The notes below the pieces were generated by a model. That model saw nothing but the letters and a program-made list of their open reading frames with translations. It made no database searches and was not told the origin of the DNA. Positions 11,765 to 22,900 of a stretch of 64,000 nt of DNA are shown one piece after another. Within the stretch, counting starts at the first letter, position 1, and each line of letters opens with the position of its first letter. The stretch is from Papaver somniferum. Taxonomy: Eukaryota > Streptophyta > Magnoliopsida > Ranunculales > Papaveraceae. Position numbers and translations under genes: made by a program. The DNA lies in assembly GCF_003573695.1 (NCBI RefSeq), contig NC_039364.1:229936784-230000783 (forward strand). The letters are read 5' to 3'.

Positions 11765-12460
11765 TTTGAACGGTTCGGCTACTTTATATGAAGAACAAGT
11801 AACCGAACTCATCTGAAGCTGTAGTTCGGTTGCCCCGTGAGATGAACAAGTAACCGAACTCATCTGAAAGTGTAGTTCGGTTACTTGTTCCAAACACGCA
11901 GGTTACCGAACTCTCAAATAATAGAATTTCTAGGAGTTACAGCGTTATGTTCGGTTGGTTCGCAAACTGCATGCACTTTTGATCTAACCAAAATTTACGT
12001 AATATAAGAGTATATAAGTTTACAAAGTTCGGTTCTTTCGCAAACTTGAACCTAACATCACCAAAACTATGAGTTCGGTTTCTGCGATAAAATTGTAAAG
12101 TTACCGAACTTAACAAAAAAAAATGTGAAGTTCTAGCGTCTATTGGCTAAGTTCGGTTACTTTGTAGTTTTCAAATTTTTTGCGAACAAACCGAACTCTA
12201 TTGGCTAAGTTCGGTTATTTTGGAACTCAACATAGTGGCCACAACAACACAGTTCGGTTAGACTGGATTTTTTTTTTCGGTTCTAAGGGTGGAGTTCGGT
12301 TACTTTGTAATGATAAATTTTTTTACGAAACAACCGAACAAAGAGTTCGGTGACTTAGTTTTAAATCCAATAGAACCGAACTGTTCTTCGTGTTCTTCAT
12401 TTTCAAGAAGTTCGGTTAGTAAATGAGGGTTTTTTGGTAAATCGACCTAACCGAACATGG
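11765..12460. repeat. Cluster of AGTTCGGTTA / TAACCGAACT motifs
   Basis: About a dozen forward copies of (A)GTTCGGTT(A) (for example near 11823, 11873, 11950, 12027, 12072, 12152, 12207, 12251, 12294, 12410) and about eight reverse copies (near 11808, 11854, 11902, 12100, 12185, 12331, 12374, 12448) lie within 700 bp, at irregular spacing and in both orientations. Such clusters are typical of subterminal transposase-binding regions, but the function here is inference. Confidence 0.7.
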
Positions 12461-12669
12461 CTCTGTAACTCCTGTTAAAACCCTATTTTGATGATTTCTA
12501 TTCGATTGAAGCAATCAAAATAAAATTAAAGCGAAAGGTTTGTTGGAAAATACCTCCGGAGTGGTCCCATGGCAGAATCAAGTTGCGGCTGGCGTCTTTT
12601 ATACTCGACCAAATTATTATGTAACCAAACTTAATTGTGATTGCATTGATGTTGTTACATTTCTTAAAT

Positions 12670-12860
12670 AGGCGGTGGTGGTGGTGGTGGGAGGAGGTGG
12701 TGGTGGTAATCGGTGGTTGGTGGTGGTGATAATCGGAGGTGGTGGTGGTGGCAATCGGCGGTGGTGGTCGGTGCTGGTGGTGGTGGTAATCGGTGGTTGG
12801 TGGTGGTGATAATAGGAGGTGGTGGTGGTGGTGGACGGTGGTGGTGGGAGGAGGTGGTGG
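12670..12860 (+). repeat. GGT-rich minisatellite
   Basis: An impure array of GGT triplets with recurring units such as GGTGGTGATAATCGGAGG and GGTGGTAATCGGTGG, followed by a short (TA)n tract at 12866-12877. Confidence 0.85.
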
Positions 12861-12968
12861 TTATATATATATATATAGGTGGTTATTAGGTTGGTTTTAA
12901 ATTAAATTAGGTTAAGGATAGGTTAGTCATTTCAACGTTTTAGGACACCCCTTATCACTATAGGGAAG

Positions 12969-14906
12969 TGATGAGTGCCAAATATTGTATATATTTATCC
13001 CTTTTTGTTGGCATTTAACTCATCTTTTGTGCATTAATTCTACATTTTATCCCATATTCTGTATTTTCATTGTTTTCAAGAATAAATATTTTTCTTACTT
13101 AATTTTGCATTTTTTGGTAATAAATAAAGTTTGGATGAATAGCAGAGCGGAAAAGAGCAGAAAAGTAGTGAAAAGCCGGGAGGAATTACACAAGGAAGCC
13201 GCGAAGAATGTTGTGCACAAGACCAAAAGGCTAGAAGTGGGCTTGAAGAAGAATTGTCCTTAAAGAAGATATGGGCTTGGCATACCCAAGGCCCAAAACC
13301 CTTACTCAAACACATTTCCACTATCCAAGCCCGTCTCGGATTTCAGCCGTCAGATCGAAGCATCTCAGCATCCTACGGTCGCTCCATCATCGCACATCAA
13401 ACTCCGAAGCCCCCGCTTTACATCGCAACGCCCATCTCCATCTTGGGTCGTCCGTTTTGCTACATCCCTTCATCCGACGGTCGCTCCACGCTTACCTCCG
13501 TATCGCCGTTGGATCCACCTACCATCTTCACATCCGACGGATCTCCTCGCTGCGCATCAACTTCAGATGATTCCGCTCAACACCTTAGCCATCAAACCCA
13601 TCGACCCAAAACAAACACCCACCTTCTTCTTCCCCAAAACTCACTTCCCCCAAATTTCTCCTCTTCCCCCGACCATGGCAGACACTGCCATGTCTGCTCC
13701 GCCGTCTCCATCTCCACCATCGACCACAAGGACACCACCACCATCACCTACCTCTTCCCTAGTCGTGTCTGTCTTGTTCTTAGCATTAATTTTTGATGCT
13801 ACCAAGAAGACAAACATAGCTAGGGTTTCACAGTGGAGAGAAGAAGGAAATTGGAGAAGCGTTCGAGTAGAGGATTAGCAGAGGAGGAGAAGTACAAGCA
13901 TGGGTCGAGTCTATTTGCATCAGAGGGTGAGTTAATTTTATTATTTCTCGAAACCCTAATCCTGCTGATTTGGGGATTTTCCAATTAGGGTTTGTAGAAA
14001 TTGAGGGTTCTGTAAAACTATAAATTGATGTTATGGGTGTTGTAGAAATCATCTCTGGACTAGCCAGTAAACATTTTGAAGAAATTCTCCTTACAATTTC
14101 AAATTCAGTTCCTTTATCACAGTTGTTTCTTTTTGAATGTTGTGTGTTGTGGTTGAATTATTTTGTATGATGAATGCTTGTGTGTTTAACATGTTTAGCA
14201 TGAGCTAAACTGCATTAGGCTGAGGCTCAGTGAAGCCTTGTGCACTGTCAAATGATAAGTTGCTAGGATAGTTAACTCCTTGCCCTGTTTTGCTTGAGCA
14301 TTGGGAAGAGATTAATGCTCATAGTGCCTGTGATTGATTGTTCTGTCAAAAGACAGTCAATGCTAGGGGCAAACTAGGGAGCAAATTAGTTTTCCTCCCA
14401 TTCTAGATGTATGCATAGGATTTTCAACTCAACCTAGAAATATGTTGTTTGATTAGGACACAAGGTGGATCCTAAGACTTAGCTTAGCCACAAATCCTTT
14501 GCAGTCACTTAAATTCAGTTCTATTTTGCTCCTTGTTCAGTTTATCTCCTTGCCTGTTTGCCTGTTTTTCTTGCATTTTGAAGTTGTTGTGCACTGAAGT
14601 CAGTGCACAAACTCCCCCTGCCCTTGGCTTACAGCCTTGGTTCCCTGCTATTGTTATTTTACATCCATTTCCATTTAATCTTTGCTGTGCTACCATCTTG
14701 TGTTAATTGCTTTGCTAACTGTTTTAGTGCTATTCACTGCCTTCATCCATCACTGCTCACTGCCATAGTGCCTTGTCTCCATTGCTAGCTTAGGAAAACT
14801 TCTTGTATGCTCCCACTCCCTGTGGACAAACCCCTACTCATCCCTATACTATAAAACTTGGCCTTGTATACTTGCAAGTTTTGTGTGCAACCCCATTTTC
14901 ACACCA
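12969..14906 (+). repeat. 5' LTR of the Athila element
   Basis: 1938 bp, starting TG and ending CA, matching 22901-24846. It contains open frames of about 100-180 codons (for example 13254-13796) that are simply duplicated in the other LTR; they resemble no known protein and are not annotated as genes. Confidence 0.95.
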
Positions 14907-14912
14907 AGTTTT

Positions 14913-14930
14913 TGGCGCCGCTGCCGGGGA
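14913..14930 (+). promoter_or_regulatory. Primer-binding site, tRNA-Asp type
   Basis: TGGCGCCGCTGCCGGGGA starts six bases after the 5' LTR and is complementary to the 3' end of plant tRNA-Asp(GUC) with one mismatch. This primer is customary in Athila-lineage elements. Confidence 0.85.
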
Positions 14931-15104
14931 GTAGTGCTGCCATCTGCTGATTTCCTTTGCTGTCTTTCATCTACCATTGCATCTCTGTCAAGATCATTGC
15001 ATGCCATTCATTCCTGCCCTGCAATCATTGCACAAGATCATTGCAGAGTTGTCTGATATCATTGCACTCTTGTTCACTTGCAGGTGCCACTGAGTTGCTG
15101 CTGC

Positions 15105-15151
<47 letters not shown>

Positions 15152-15965
15152 GTGAACCAAGCCTGCTGCTGCCAAGCCAAAGCAACTGGGCTGCCAACTG
15201 AAGCTGCTGGGCTCTGCCTTCTACTGGTGGGCTTGTACTTCTCTGAACTGGGTTTCACCAACTTCAACTGAACTGGGCTTGCCAAATGCTGCTGGGCTCT
15301 GCCTTCTTTTGTTGCTGGGCTCGTGGTCTTCTGTGAACTGGGCTTCGTTGATGCTGCTGCTGGGCTCTGTTCCACCTGTTGTTGCTGGGCTTGAGCGTGA
15401 GCTGCTTAGGACGATCCTAAAGCCCAACTGGGCTGTGCAACTAAAAGGGGACCAAAAGCCTATTTTTGGGCTTCCCTCTAAAAATCGAGTAAGCCTAACC
15501 CATGAGTTAACCCACTTGGGCCTCATTTAAATTCAAATTCGGGCTTGTAATAATTAATTTAATTATTTAGTTGGGATTGTAATAATTTTTATTTTTCCCT
15601 TATTTTCTTTTTCTTTTTCATTTTCTTTGGGACTGTAATTATTTTTTGTCTTTATTTTTCTTTTATTTTTTCTTTTTCTTTTTCATTTTCTTTTATGGGC
15701 TTGTCTTAATTATTATTATTGTTTTTATTTTCTTTTATGGGTTGTGCTAATTTATGCTAGGATTAGTTCAAAAAAATAAAAATAAAAATAAAAAATTCCA
15801 AAGCCCAATTTTAAACCAAAAAACCAAAATCCCTTATTAAAACCAAAACCCACTCAAAACCAAATCATCAAAACCCATTTTAAACCAAAATATTGGGCCT
15901 TTTTGTGGTCCAAAATTGTTTCTGATTGCTCTGACTAAAATGTTAGTTAAGGTACCTACTAGGAC
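14931..15965 (+). other. Athila leader with a CTG/CAG repeat
   Basis: A non-coding leader of about 1 kb between primer site and gag. Positions 15095-15150 hold an interrupted (CTG)n tract; GCTGGGCT-type units recur to about 15400, and 15560-15900 is T-rich then A-rich. Apparent ORFs here are products of the triplet repeat. Confidence 0.7.
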
Positions 15966-17138
15966 ATGAATATGACCTACAGAGACCAAACAAACAGACT
16001 TGTTAGAATTAACCCAGACGAACCTATCGAAATTCTAAGTTCTGAGGGAGACAGTCCAGATCAACCAGAAACAATGGGAGAACCCCGTACCCTCAAGGAT
16101 TATATGTACCCAACTAGAGCCAGTCAACCTTCTTGTATTGTGCTACCCGAGGCTAATGGCCATTATGAGCTGAAATCAAGCACAATACAGATGCTTCCTA
16201 TTTTTAGAGGTGTTGAGAATGAAAACCCGTACCACCACGTGAGAGAATTCGAGGAAATTTGTGGAACTCTGCGTTTCACTCAAATGTCCGACGAAACCCT
16301 AAAGTTAAGGCTCTTTCCTTTCTCCCTGAAAGATAAGCCAAAGGCCTGGCTTTATGCTTTACAGTCTCAATCCATCATGACATGGGATGACCTCATAAAG
16401 GAGTTTTTCAAAAAGTTTTTCCCGAATCACAAGACTGCGACAATTCATCAAAGTCTGAATAGCTTTGTGCAATTAGAGGGTGAGACCTTAGCTAAATACC
16501 TGGAGAGATTCAATGAATTATTGCTCCAATGTCCCCATCATGGTTTTGAAAAATGGAGACTTGTGCAAATTTTGTATGAAGGTCTAGATGTGTCCACCCG
16601 AACAACGGTTGAGTCGATGTGTAATGGTCTATTCGTAGACAAAACTGCTGATGCGTCTTGGGACTTCTTGATTGAAGTAGCTGAAAAGACGCAACAGTGG
16701 GAATCCATCCGTGAACCCAGAAAGACTACATCCGAAGCTAAGGCTTTTAGGATTGAAGCAGATTTCGAGGGAAGAGCAAACATGGCATCAATAGTTAGGA
16801 GATTAGAAGAGTTAGAACTACATAAAAATTCAAAACCTTCCACCACTACTCTCCGAGAACATGTCGCTTCGTCTGTATGTGCCGCTTGTAACGATCCCAA
16901 CCATCAATTCCAAAATTGCCCCGATTTGCTTGCAGTCCAGGAATCTAGGCTTGAACAGGCACATGCCATGTTTCAAAAACAAGAGCATAACCCCTATTCA
17001 CAGACCTACAATCCAGGATGGAGAAACCACCCTAACTTTTCATGGTCCAAAGGACCCACTCAGGGAGGACCATCTCAACCCAATCAGAGCTATCAAAACA
17101 ATCAGGGATCAGAACAATCAAGGTTATCAATATCCTAG
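15966..17138 (+). CDS. gag: Athila gag polyprotein, N-terminal part
   Basis: An ORF of 390 codons starting MNMTYRDQTN. Residues of about 75-250 form the retrotransposon gag (capsid) domain, with segments such as LRLFPFSLKDKPKAWLYAL and ETLAKYLERFNELLLQCPHH. A CCHC zinc knuckle (CAACNDPNHQFQNC) lies at about residue 304-317, in the nucleocapsid position. The product would form the virus-like particle and package the element's RNA. The frame closes in a Gln/Asn-rich stretch; downstream gag-protease sequence continues in another frame, implying at least one frameshift. The long intact frame fits the recent insertion suggested by the LTRs. Confidence 0.85.
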   Translation: MNMTYRDQTNRLVRINPDEPIEILSSEGDSPDQPETMGEPRTLKDYMYPTRASQPSCIVLPEANGHYELKSSTIQMLPIFRGVENENPYHHVREFEEICGTLRFTQMSDETLKLRLFPFSLKDKPKAWLYALQSQSIMTWDDLIKEFFKKFFPNHKTATIHQSLNSFVQLEGETLAKYLERFNELLLQCPHHGFEKWRLVQILYEGLDVSTRTTVESMCNGLFVDKTADASWDFLIEVAEKTQQWESIREPRKTTSEAKAFRIEADFEGRANMASIVRRLEELELHKNSKPSTTTLREHVASSVCAACNDPNHQFQNCPDLLAVQESRLEQAHAMFQKQEHNPYSQTYNPGWRNHPNFSWSKGPTQGGPSQPNQSYQNNQGSEQSRLSIS

Positions 17139-18497
17139 GAACCCTCAACAACAATCAAACTCTCAACAACAATCATATCCTCAACACAATACCGACAAGA
17201 GATTATCCACCCTAGAGGAGATGTTCCAGAGTCTGTGCAAAGTCAGAAAATCTTGATCAAAAGATGGTCAAATCTGTGATTCCATGTGGAGAGAAAAGGG
17301 TAAACTTCCTAGCCAACCCCAACAAAATCCAAAGAGGATATTTCAAACAGGCACAACATCCTGCACTGAAACCTCACCCGATCAAGTCCATGCCATTACC
17401 ACCCTCCGAAGTGGTAAAGTCATCGAGAACAACGTGGGCGAACCTAATGAATCTGATACAAATTCCACGCTGTCTCCACAACCCCAGAAAACCAAAGAAT
17501 CTGAGCAAGTTGGAAAGCCTGACAATTCTACTGCTGTGAATGTCCCTTTGCCAACTCATTCTCCTGTTGCCCCATTTCCTCAAAGATTGATCTATCAACA
17601 GAAAAGTACCCATTATAATGAGATGTTAGATCTGTTCAAGAGAGTCAACATCAACATTCCTTTTCTTGAAGCAATTAGCAAATCCCTGCTTATGCCAAAT
17701 TCCTCAAAGACTTGTGTACTCAAAAGCGCAAGCTAATGTGCACAAACGTGCTTTCTTAGCTGACAGGTGAGTTCCATCATTCTGAACAAAACTCCACCCA
17801 AGTTTAGGGATCCAGGATGTCCAACAATTTCTTGCACTATAGGAGAACACACGGTCAATAAAGCGTTATTAGACCTAGGTGCAAGTGTTAACCTCTGCCA
17901 TATTCTGTTTATGAGCAGTTAGGTCTTGGGGAGTTGAAGCCAACATCTATCACTCTACAACTGGCAGACCGATCTGTCAAGATTCCTCGTGGAGTGGTCG
18001 AAGACGTTTTGATCAAGGTTGACAAATTCTATTTTCCCGTAGACTTCATTGTCTTAGACACTCAACCTGTACAAAACCCAGACTGTCACATTCCTGTCAT
18101 CTTAGGACGTCCTTTCTTGGCTACGTCCAACGCGATCATTAATTGTCGTAATGGAGTGTTGAAACTGTCTTTTGGCAACATGACGGTAGAATTGAATGTG
18201 TTCGATATTAGTCAACAACCTGTGAATCTTGATGATGATGATGTGCATGAAGTTAATATGATTGAAGGATTAATACAAGATTCGTTGACTAACATTCTAT
18301 CCGTCGACCCCTTTCAAGCATGTATGGAGAACTTTAACTCAGATTCCTATGATGATGCATACTGTAGTGACGTCCTATCTCTGCTCGAATCTGTACCTCA
18401 AATGGACGTCACTGAAAGGAATATGAAGTGGAACCACCCTTACTCTCTGATTCCAAGCTCATTCCATCCATTGTTGAGCCACCCAAGCTTGAATTGA
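17139..18497 (+). pseudogene. Athila gag C-terminus and aspartic protease, frameshifted
   Basis: 17284-17736 encodes a linker with HAITTLRSGK and NINIPFLEAI, typical of the region before Athila protease. Near 17865-17890 the protease active-site region reads LLDLGASVNLC, with Leu-Gly where DxGA(S/T) is usual. 17934-18497 covers the rest of the protease (LQLADRSVKIPRGVVEDVL, VILGRPFLATSNAIINC). The pieces lie in three frames. The substitution at the active-site Asp position is shared by many Athila-type copies, so the shifts are stronger evidence of inactivation. Confidence 0.8.
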
Positions 18498-18499
18498 AA

Positions 18500-20050
18500 A
18501 CATTGCCTAGTACGTTGAAGTACGCATTCCTAGGTTCTTCTGATACTTTACCTGTCATTATTTCATCATGTTTAGACACGGAACAGGAAAGTAAGCTTTT
18601 AGAAGTACTTAAGGAACACAAAGAGGCCTTAGGATGGACCATCTCAGACCTCAAAGGAATAGCCCCACCATTTGCATGCACCACATTAATCTCGAAGAGA
18701 ATGCCAAACCATCTAGGGAAATGCAAAGGAGACTTAATCCTAACATGAGAGATGTAGTCAAAGGAGAAATCCTGAAACTACTTGATGCGGGTATCATATA
18801 CCCAATACCAGATAGTAAATGGGTTAGTCCCATTCAAGTTGTGCCTAAGAAGTCAGGCATTACTGTAGTTCAGAACGACAAGAATGATTAGTCCCTCACG
18901 TACAACCACAGGATGGCGAGTATGTATCGACTACAGAAGTTGAACACAGTAACTAGGAAGGATCACTTCCCGCTCCCTTTCATGACCAAATGCTAGAACG
19001 TGTGTCTGGACACAGTCACTACTGTTTTCTAGATGGCTTTTCCGGTTATAACCAAATTCACATTGCACCAGAAGATCAGGAAAAAACTACGTTCACGTGT
19101 CCTTTGGGACATTTGCTTATAGACGCATGCCCTTGGGTTGTGTAATGCACCTGCTACTTTTCAGCGATGCATGATGAGCATTTTTTCTGACATGATAGAT
19201 AGTTTTCTCGAGATCTTATGGATGATTTCTCCGTGTTCGGTTTTCGTTTGATAAATGTTTAAGACATCTTACCCTTGTGCTGTCCAGATGTAAGAAAAGG
19301 AACCTTGTTCTAAATTGGGAAAAGTGCCATTTTATGGTGAATTCAGGAATAGTTCTAGGACACATCATCTCGGAAAAAGGCATTGAAGTAGATAAAGCTA
19401 AAGTAGACCTCATCCGACATTACCAAACCCCGCTCTGTGAGGGAAATTCGATCATTTTAGGTCATGCTGGTTTTTACCGGCGATTCATCAAAGACTTTAG
19501 CAAAATCTCAGACCTCTGTGTAGTCTACTCGCCAAAGATGTTACCTTCAATTTCGATGATGCTTGTGTGAAAGCTTGGGAGGAATTAAAAACTCTTCTCA
19601 CCGCCGCTCCTATAGTCCGACCACCCAACTGGGAACTACCGTTTGAACTCATGTGTGATGCCTCTGATTATGCTGTTGGTGCTGTTTTAGGACAGCGTGT
19701 TGATAGACTACCATACGTGATATACTACGCTAGCAAAACCCTTAATGATACTCAACTCAATTACACAACTACCGAGAAGGAATTGCTTGCGTCGTTTTCG
19801 CATTAGACAAGTTTAGATCTTATCTCATAGGATCTAAGATCATCATATACACTGACCATGCGGCTTTGAAGTATCTTCTTTCCAAGAAGGATGCTAAAGC
19901 TCGCCTTATTCGATGGATACTCTTATTACAGGAATTCGATCTCGAAATCCGTGATAAGAAAGGTTGTGAGAATGTGGTTGCTGATCATTTGTCTAGATTA
20001 ACATTGAGTCTATTGATGAGTCCATGCTTAGAGAATCATTCCTGATGAGC
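18500..20050 (+). pseudogene. Athila reverse transcriptase and RNase H, multiply frameshifted
   Basis: Visible RT pieces in order: LLDAGIIYPIPDSKWVSPIQ and VVPKKSG (about 18780-18860), CFLDGFSGYNQI (about 19024-19060), RRMPLGLCNAP (about 19120-19150) and the catalytic MDDF (ATGGATGAT at 19218-19226). The thumb/connection continues at 19277-19570 (LGHIISEKGIEVDKAKVD, FYRRFIKDFSKI). RNase H follows: [26 protein letters not shown], then after a frameshift near 19805 [20 protein letters not shown] and VVADHLSRL. At least five frame changes or stops separate the parts, so no active enzyme can be made. Confidence 0.85.
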
Positions 20051-20187
20051 AATTGATGTTGTATCAGACCTTCCTTGGTTTGCCGACATTGTTAACTACC
20101 TGCTGCAGGTAGGATGCCCTCACGTTGGTCGAGACAAGACCGCTATAAGTTCCTGAAGTTAAACATTTCCTTTGGGATGACCCATAT

Positions 20188-21300
20188 TTGTTTAAGTACT
20201 GCCCGGACCAAATCATTAGGAGATGTGTCCCCAACACTGAACAGAAAGATGTGATATCTTTCTGTCATGACCAAGCATGTGGAGGCCATTTCAGTGCCAA
20301 GAAAACCGCTGCAAAGATCTTGCAGTGTGGATTCTATTGGCCATCATTGTTCAAGGATTGCCATGATTATTGTGTTGCTTGTGAACGCTGTCAAAAGCTA
20401 GGAAGCATTTCGAGGAGAAACATGATGCCATTGAACCCCATTTTGATTGTGGAGATTTTTGATGTTTGGGGGATCGACTTCATGGGTCCATTCCCTATTT
20501 CTGACGGTAGATTGTACATCCTAGTCGCAGTTGATTACGTTTCTAAGTGGGTAGAAGCCATAGCAACCAGAACAAATGACCACAAGGTGGTACTTTCATT
20601 TCTAAAGGAAAACATATTTGCACGTTTTGGTACCCCTAGAGCTATCATCAGTGACGGCGGTTCACATTTTCGTAACAAGTACTTTGAGTCTTTAGTACGC
20701 AAGTATGGCATAACTCACAAGGTTGCTACTCCGTACCACCCTCAGACGAGTGGACAAGTAGAAGTTTCTAATAGGGAAATTAAGCACATTCTCGAGAAGA
20801 CGGTTAACCCGTCTAGGAAAGATTGGTCATTAAGATTGAATGATGCTTTGTGGGCCTATAGAACAGCTTATAAGACACCAATTGGCATGTCCCCCTATCG
20901 TCTAGTGTATGGAAAGCCGTGCCATCTACCTGTGGAATTAGAACATCGTGCCTACTGGGCAATCAAAGAGCTGAACTTCTCTCTGGACGAAGCTGGAATT
21001 CAAAGGAAACTTCAACTCAACGAGTTGGAAGAATTGAGAAATGAGGCTTATGATAGTGCCAAGTTATATAAGCAGAAGATGAAGATGTTTCATGATAAGC
21101 GTATTCTGCGCAAATCCTTCACTCCTGGTCAGAAAGTTTGCTGTATGACTCCCGATTACATCTTTTTCCAGGAAAACTGCGTTCCAGATGGAAGGGTCCG
21201 TACCTAGTACGCACAGTTTTTCCTCATGGAGCTGTAGAGCTGGAGGATGTCTCCAACAAGAACTTTTCAAAGTCAACGGGCAGAGATTAAAGCCATTCCT
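20188..21300 (+). pseudogene. Athila integrase, nearly complete
   Basis: The ORF 20188-21207 (339 codons) covers the HHCC zinc-binding region ([10 protein letters not shown] .. YCVACERCQ), the rve catalytic core with Asp in WGIDFMGPF, Asp in [10 protein letters not shown] and Glu in [13 protein letters not shown], and the C-terminal region with [13 protein letters not shown]. After a frameshift near 21150-21190 the GPY/F-type module [12 protein letters not shown] is read in another frame to about 21300. It is the best preserved pol part but has no upstream polyprotein context in frame. Confidence 0.85.
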
Positions 21301-22221
21301 TGACCATTCCACCCGACATTGAAACAACCAACCTGGAGGACCCGGTCTATGTGGACTAAACTGGTCCACTCTTTCCCTAAATAACCAAAAAGTTTTCCAA
21401 ATTTCCCCCTAAAAACCAAAATTTTCTTTTCCCACAAAACCAAATTTTTCCCAAAAAGTCCAATCCCATTAAAAACCAAATTTTCTTGTAGATAATGTGT
21501 TAGTTAAATTTCCTTTTGTATATATTTTGTGCTCATCCATTGTGACTCCTAATATGATGGATTTTTGCCTTGAATAACGGAGTTTTAATCGAGCTTTCGC
21601 CGTACAATCGGGTATCTCTCTCCTTTTACTCTACTCAGCATGTTCCTCTTCATATATTGTTTTATAATTCTTTCCATATTTTGAAACATTGAGGACAATG
21701 TTTAGTTTAGGTTTGGGGGTATAGAGTAGATACCACGATAATATGCCATAATTGAAAACAAAACTCCATCTTTTTGAAAAAATTGAAAAATTCCAAAAAA
21801 AAATTGAAAAATAAAAAAAAATTAAAAATCATAAAAATGGAGCTCATTTACCTTGAAATGTTGACTCTTGTGCAAATATGTAATTATTAGGAGTCTTAGT
21901 CTAGATATTTAGGCACCCTGATTCTAGCACAATTCACATAGTGATAAGAAATTTGCACGCGCACGATCTACCAATACATGTATGGCCTCGATCTTCAAGG
22001 TGTTTGATAGGAAGTACGATTGCCAATCACTTTAGAATACTGAACGAAACTTGACTAGCTTGTTCTTTGGTTGGTTGGGATAGAAGGTGGAGGTTACATT
22101 AAGAAAGACAACCATCGAATTTAACTGGGTGCATCAAAAAGGGCTACCTCTTGCAAAGTGTCATGTAATTTTTGTTTCTTTTGTTATGTATCAAAAGAGC
22201 TACCAATGAAAAATCAATTTC

Positions 22222-22285
<64 letters not shown>

Positions 22286-22900
22286 AGTATTTATCAATTC
22301 CATCTCTCTTGTTCCAAAAATAAAAGAGAGTAGTCAATGTAAATAAGAGTCAGAGTCATTTTGTTGTTTCATTGTAATAAGCAAGGAGGGTGTATGCCAT
22401 TGATGTACAACGCGAGTAATTGTGAAATACCTCCAACTCATTCACAATTCTCGTAAAGTCCGGACAGCTAGCTAGATTTCGACCTTGGTTCTTAGCCTGA
22501 GAAACTATCTCTTGGTGATTAGTAGTCTAGTCATAACTTCGATCTTTCTTTACACATGTGTAGATACACTTTACACTCTTATCACATGTCTTTATTTGTT
22601 ATCAGTGCTAGGATTGTGCCTTCGATAGCTAGATTGACATCTCCATTTTGCTGTGAGCTTAACTGACTTGCACATGTCACATTTGATGGAATCTGAGCTT
22701 ATATTTTGACCTAGAACTTTGTAGGTACGTTCTAAGCAAACCTTCACGAGACTTCAACTCGTCCACTAGGGACACTTAGTGGTTTAAAAGGCTTAGTGCA
22801 TACGCTAAATGCATTCGAGAGACCAGCGACAGTGGTATAGGTAGGATTTCCTTAGTTTTGTTTTACTTGAGGACAAGTAAAATTCAGGTTTGGGGGTATT
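21301..22900 (+). other. Athila 3' non-coding region with two polypurine-tract-like sites
   Basis: 1.6 kb without a coding frame. A polypurine-tract-like AGGTTTGGGGGTATA at 21709-21723 follows the motif ACATTGAGGACAATGT (21686-21701). A pure run of 56 A lies at 22227-22282. A conserved block is at 22722-22790. The true 3' polypurine tract AGGTTTGGGGGTA is at 22886-22898, directly before the 3' LTR. Confidence 0.8.

Noticed and set aside
13254..13796. 180-codon ORF in the Athila LTR, preserved in the other LTR at 23189-23731
   Set aside because: The two copies are identical by LTR duplication, not selection; no ATG-driven family resemblance, and overlapping frames are equally open because the stretch is low in stop codons.
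14957..15375. Leucine/alanine-repeat ORFs on both strands
   Set aside because: They are translations of the CTG/CAG triplet repeat in the Athila leader.
22158..22346. ORF with a long lysine run
   Set aside because: The lysines come from the 56-A homopolymer.
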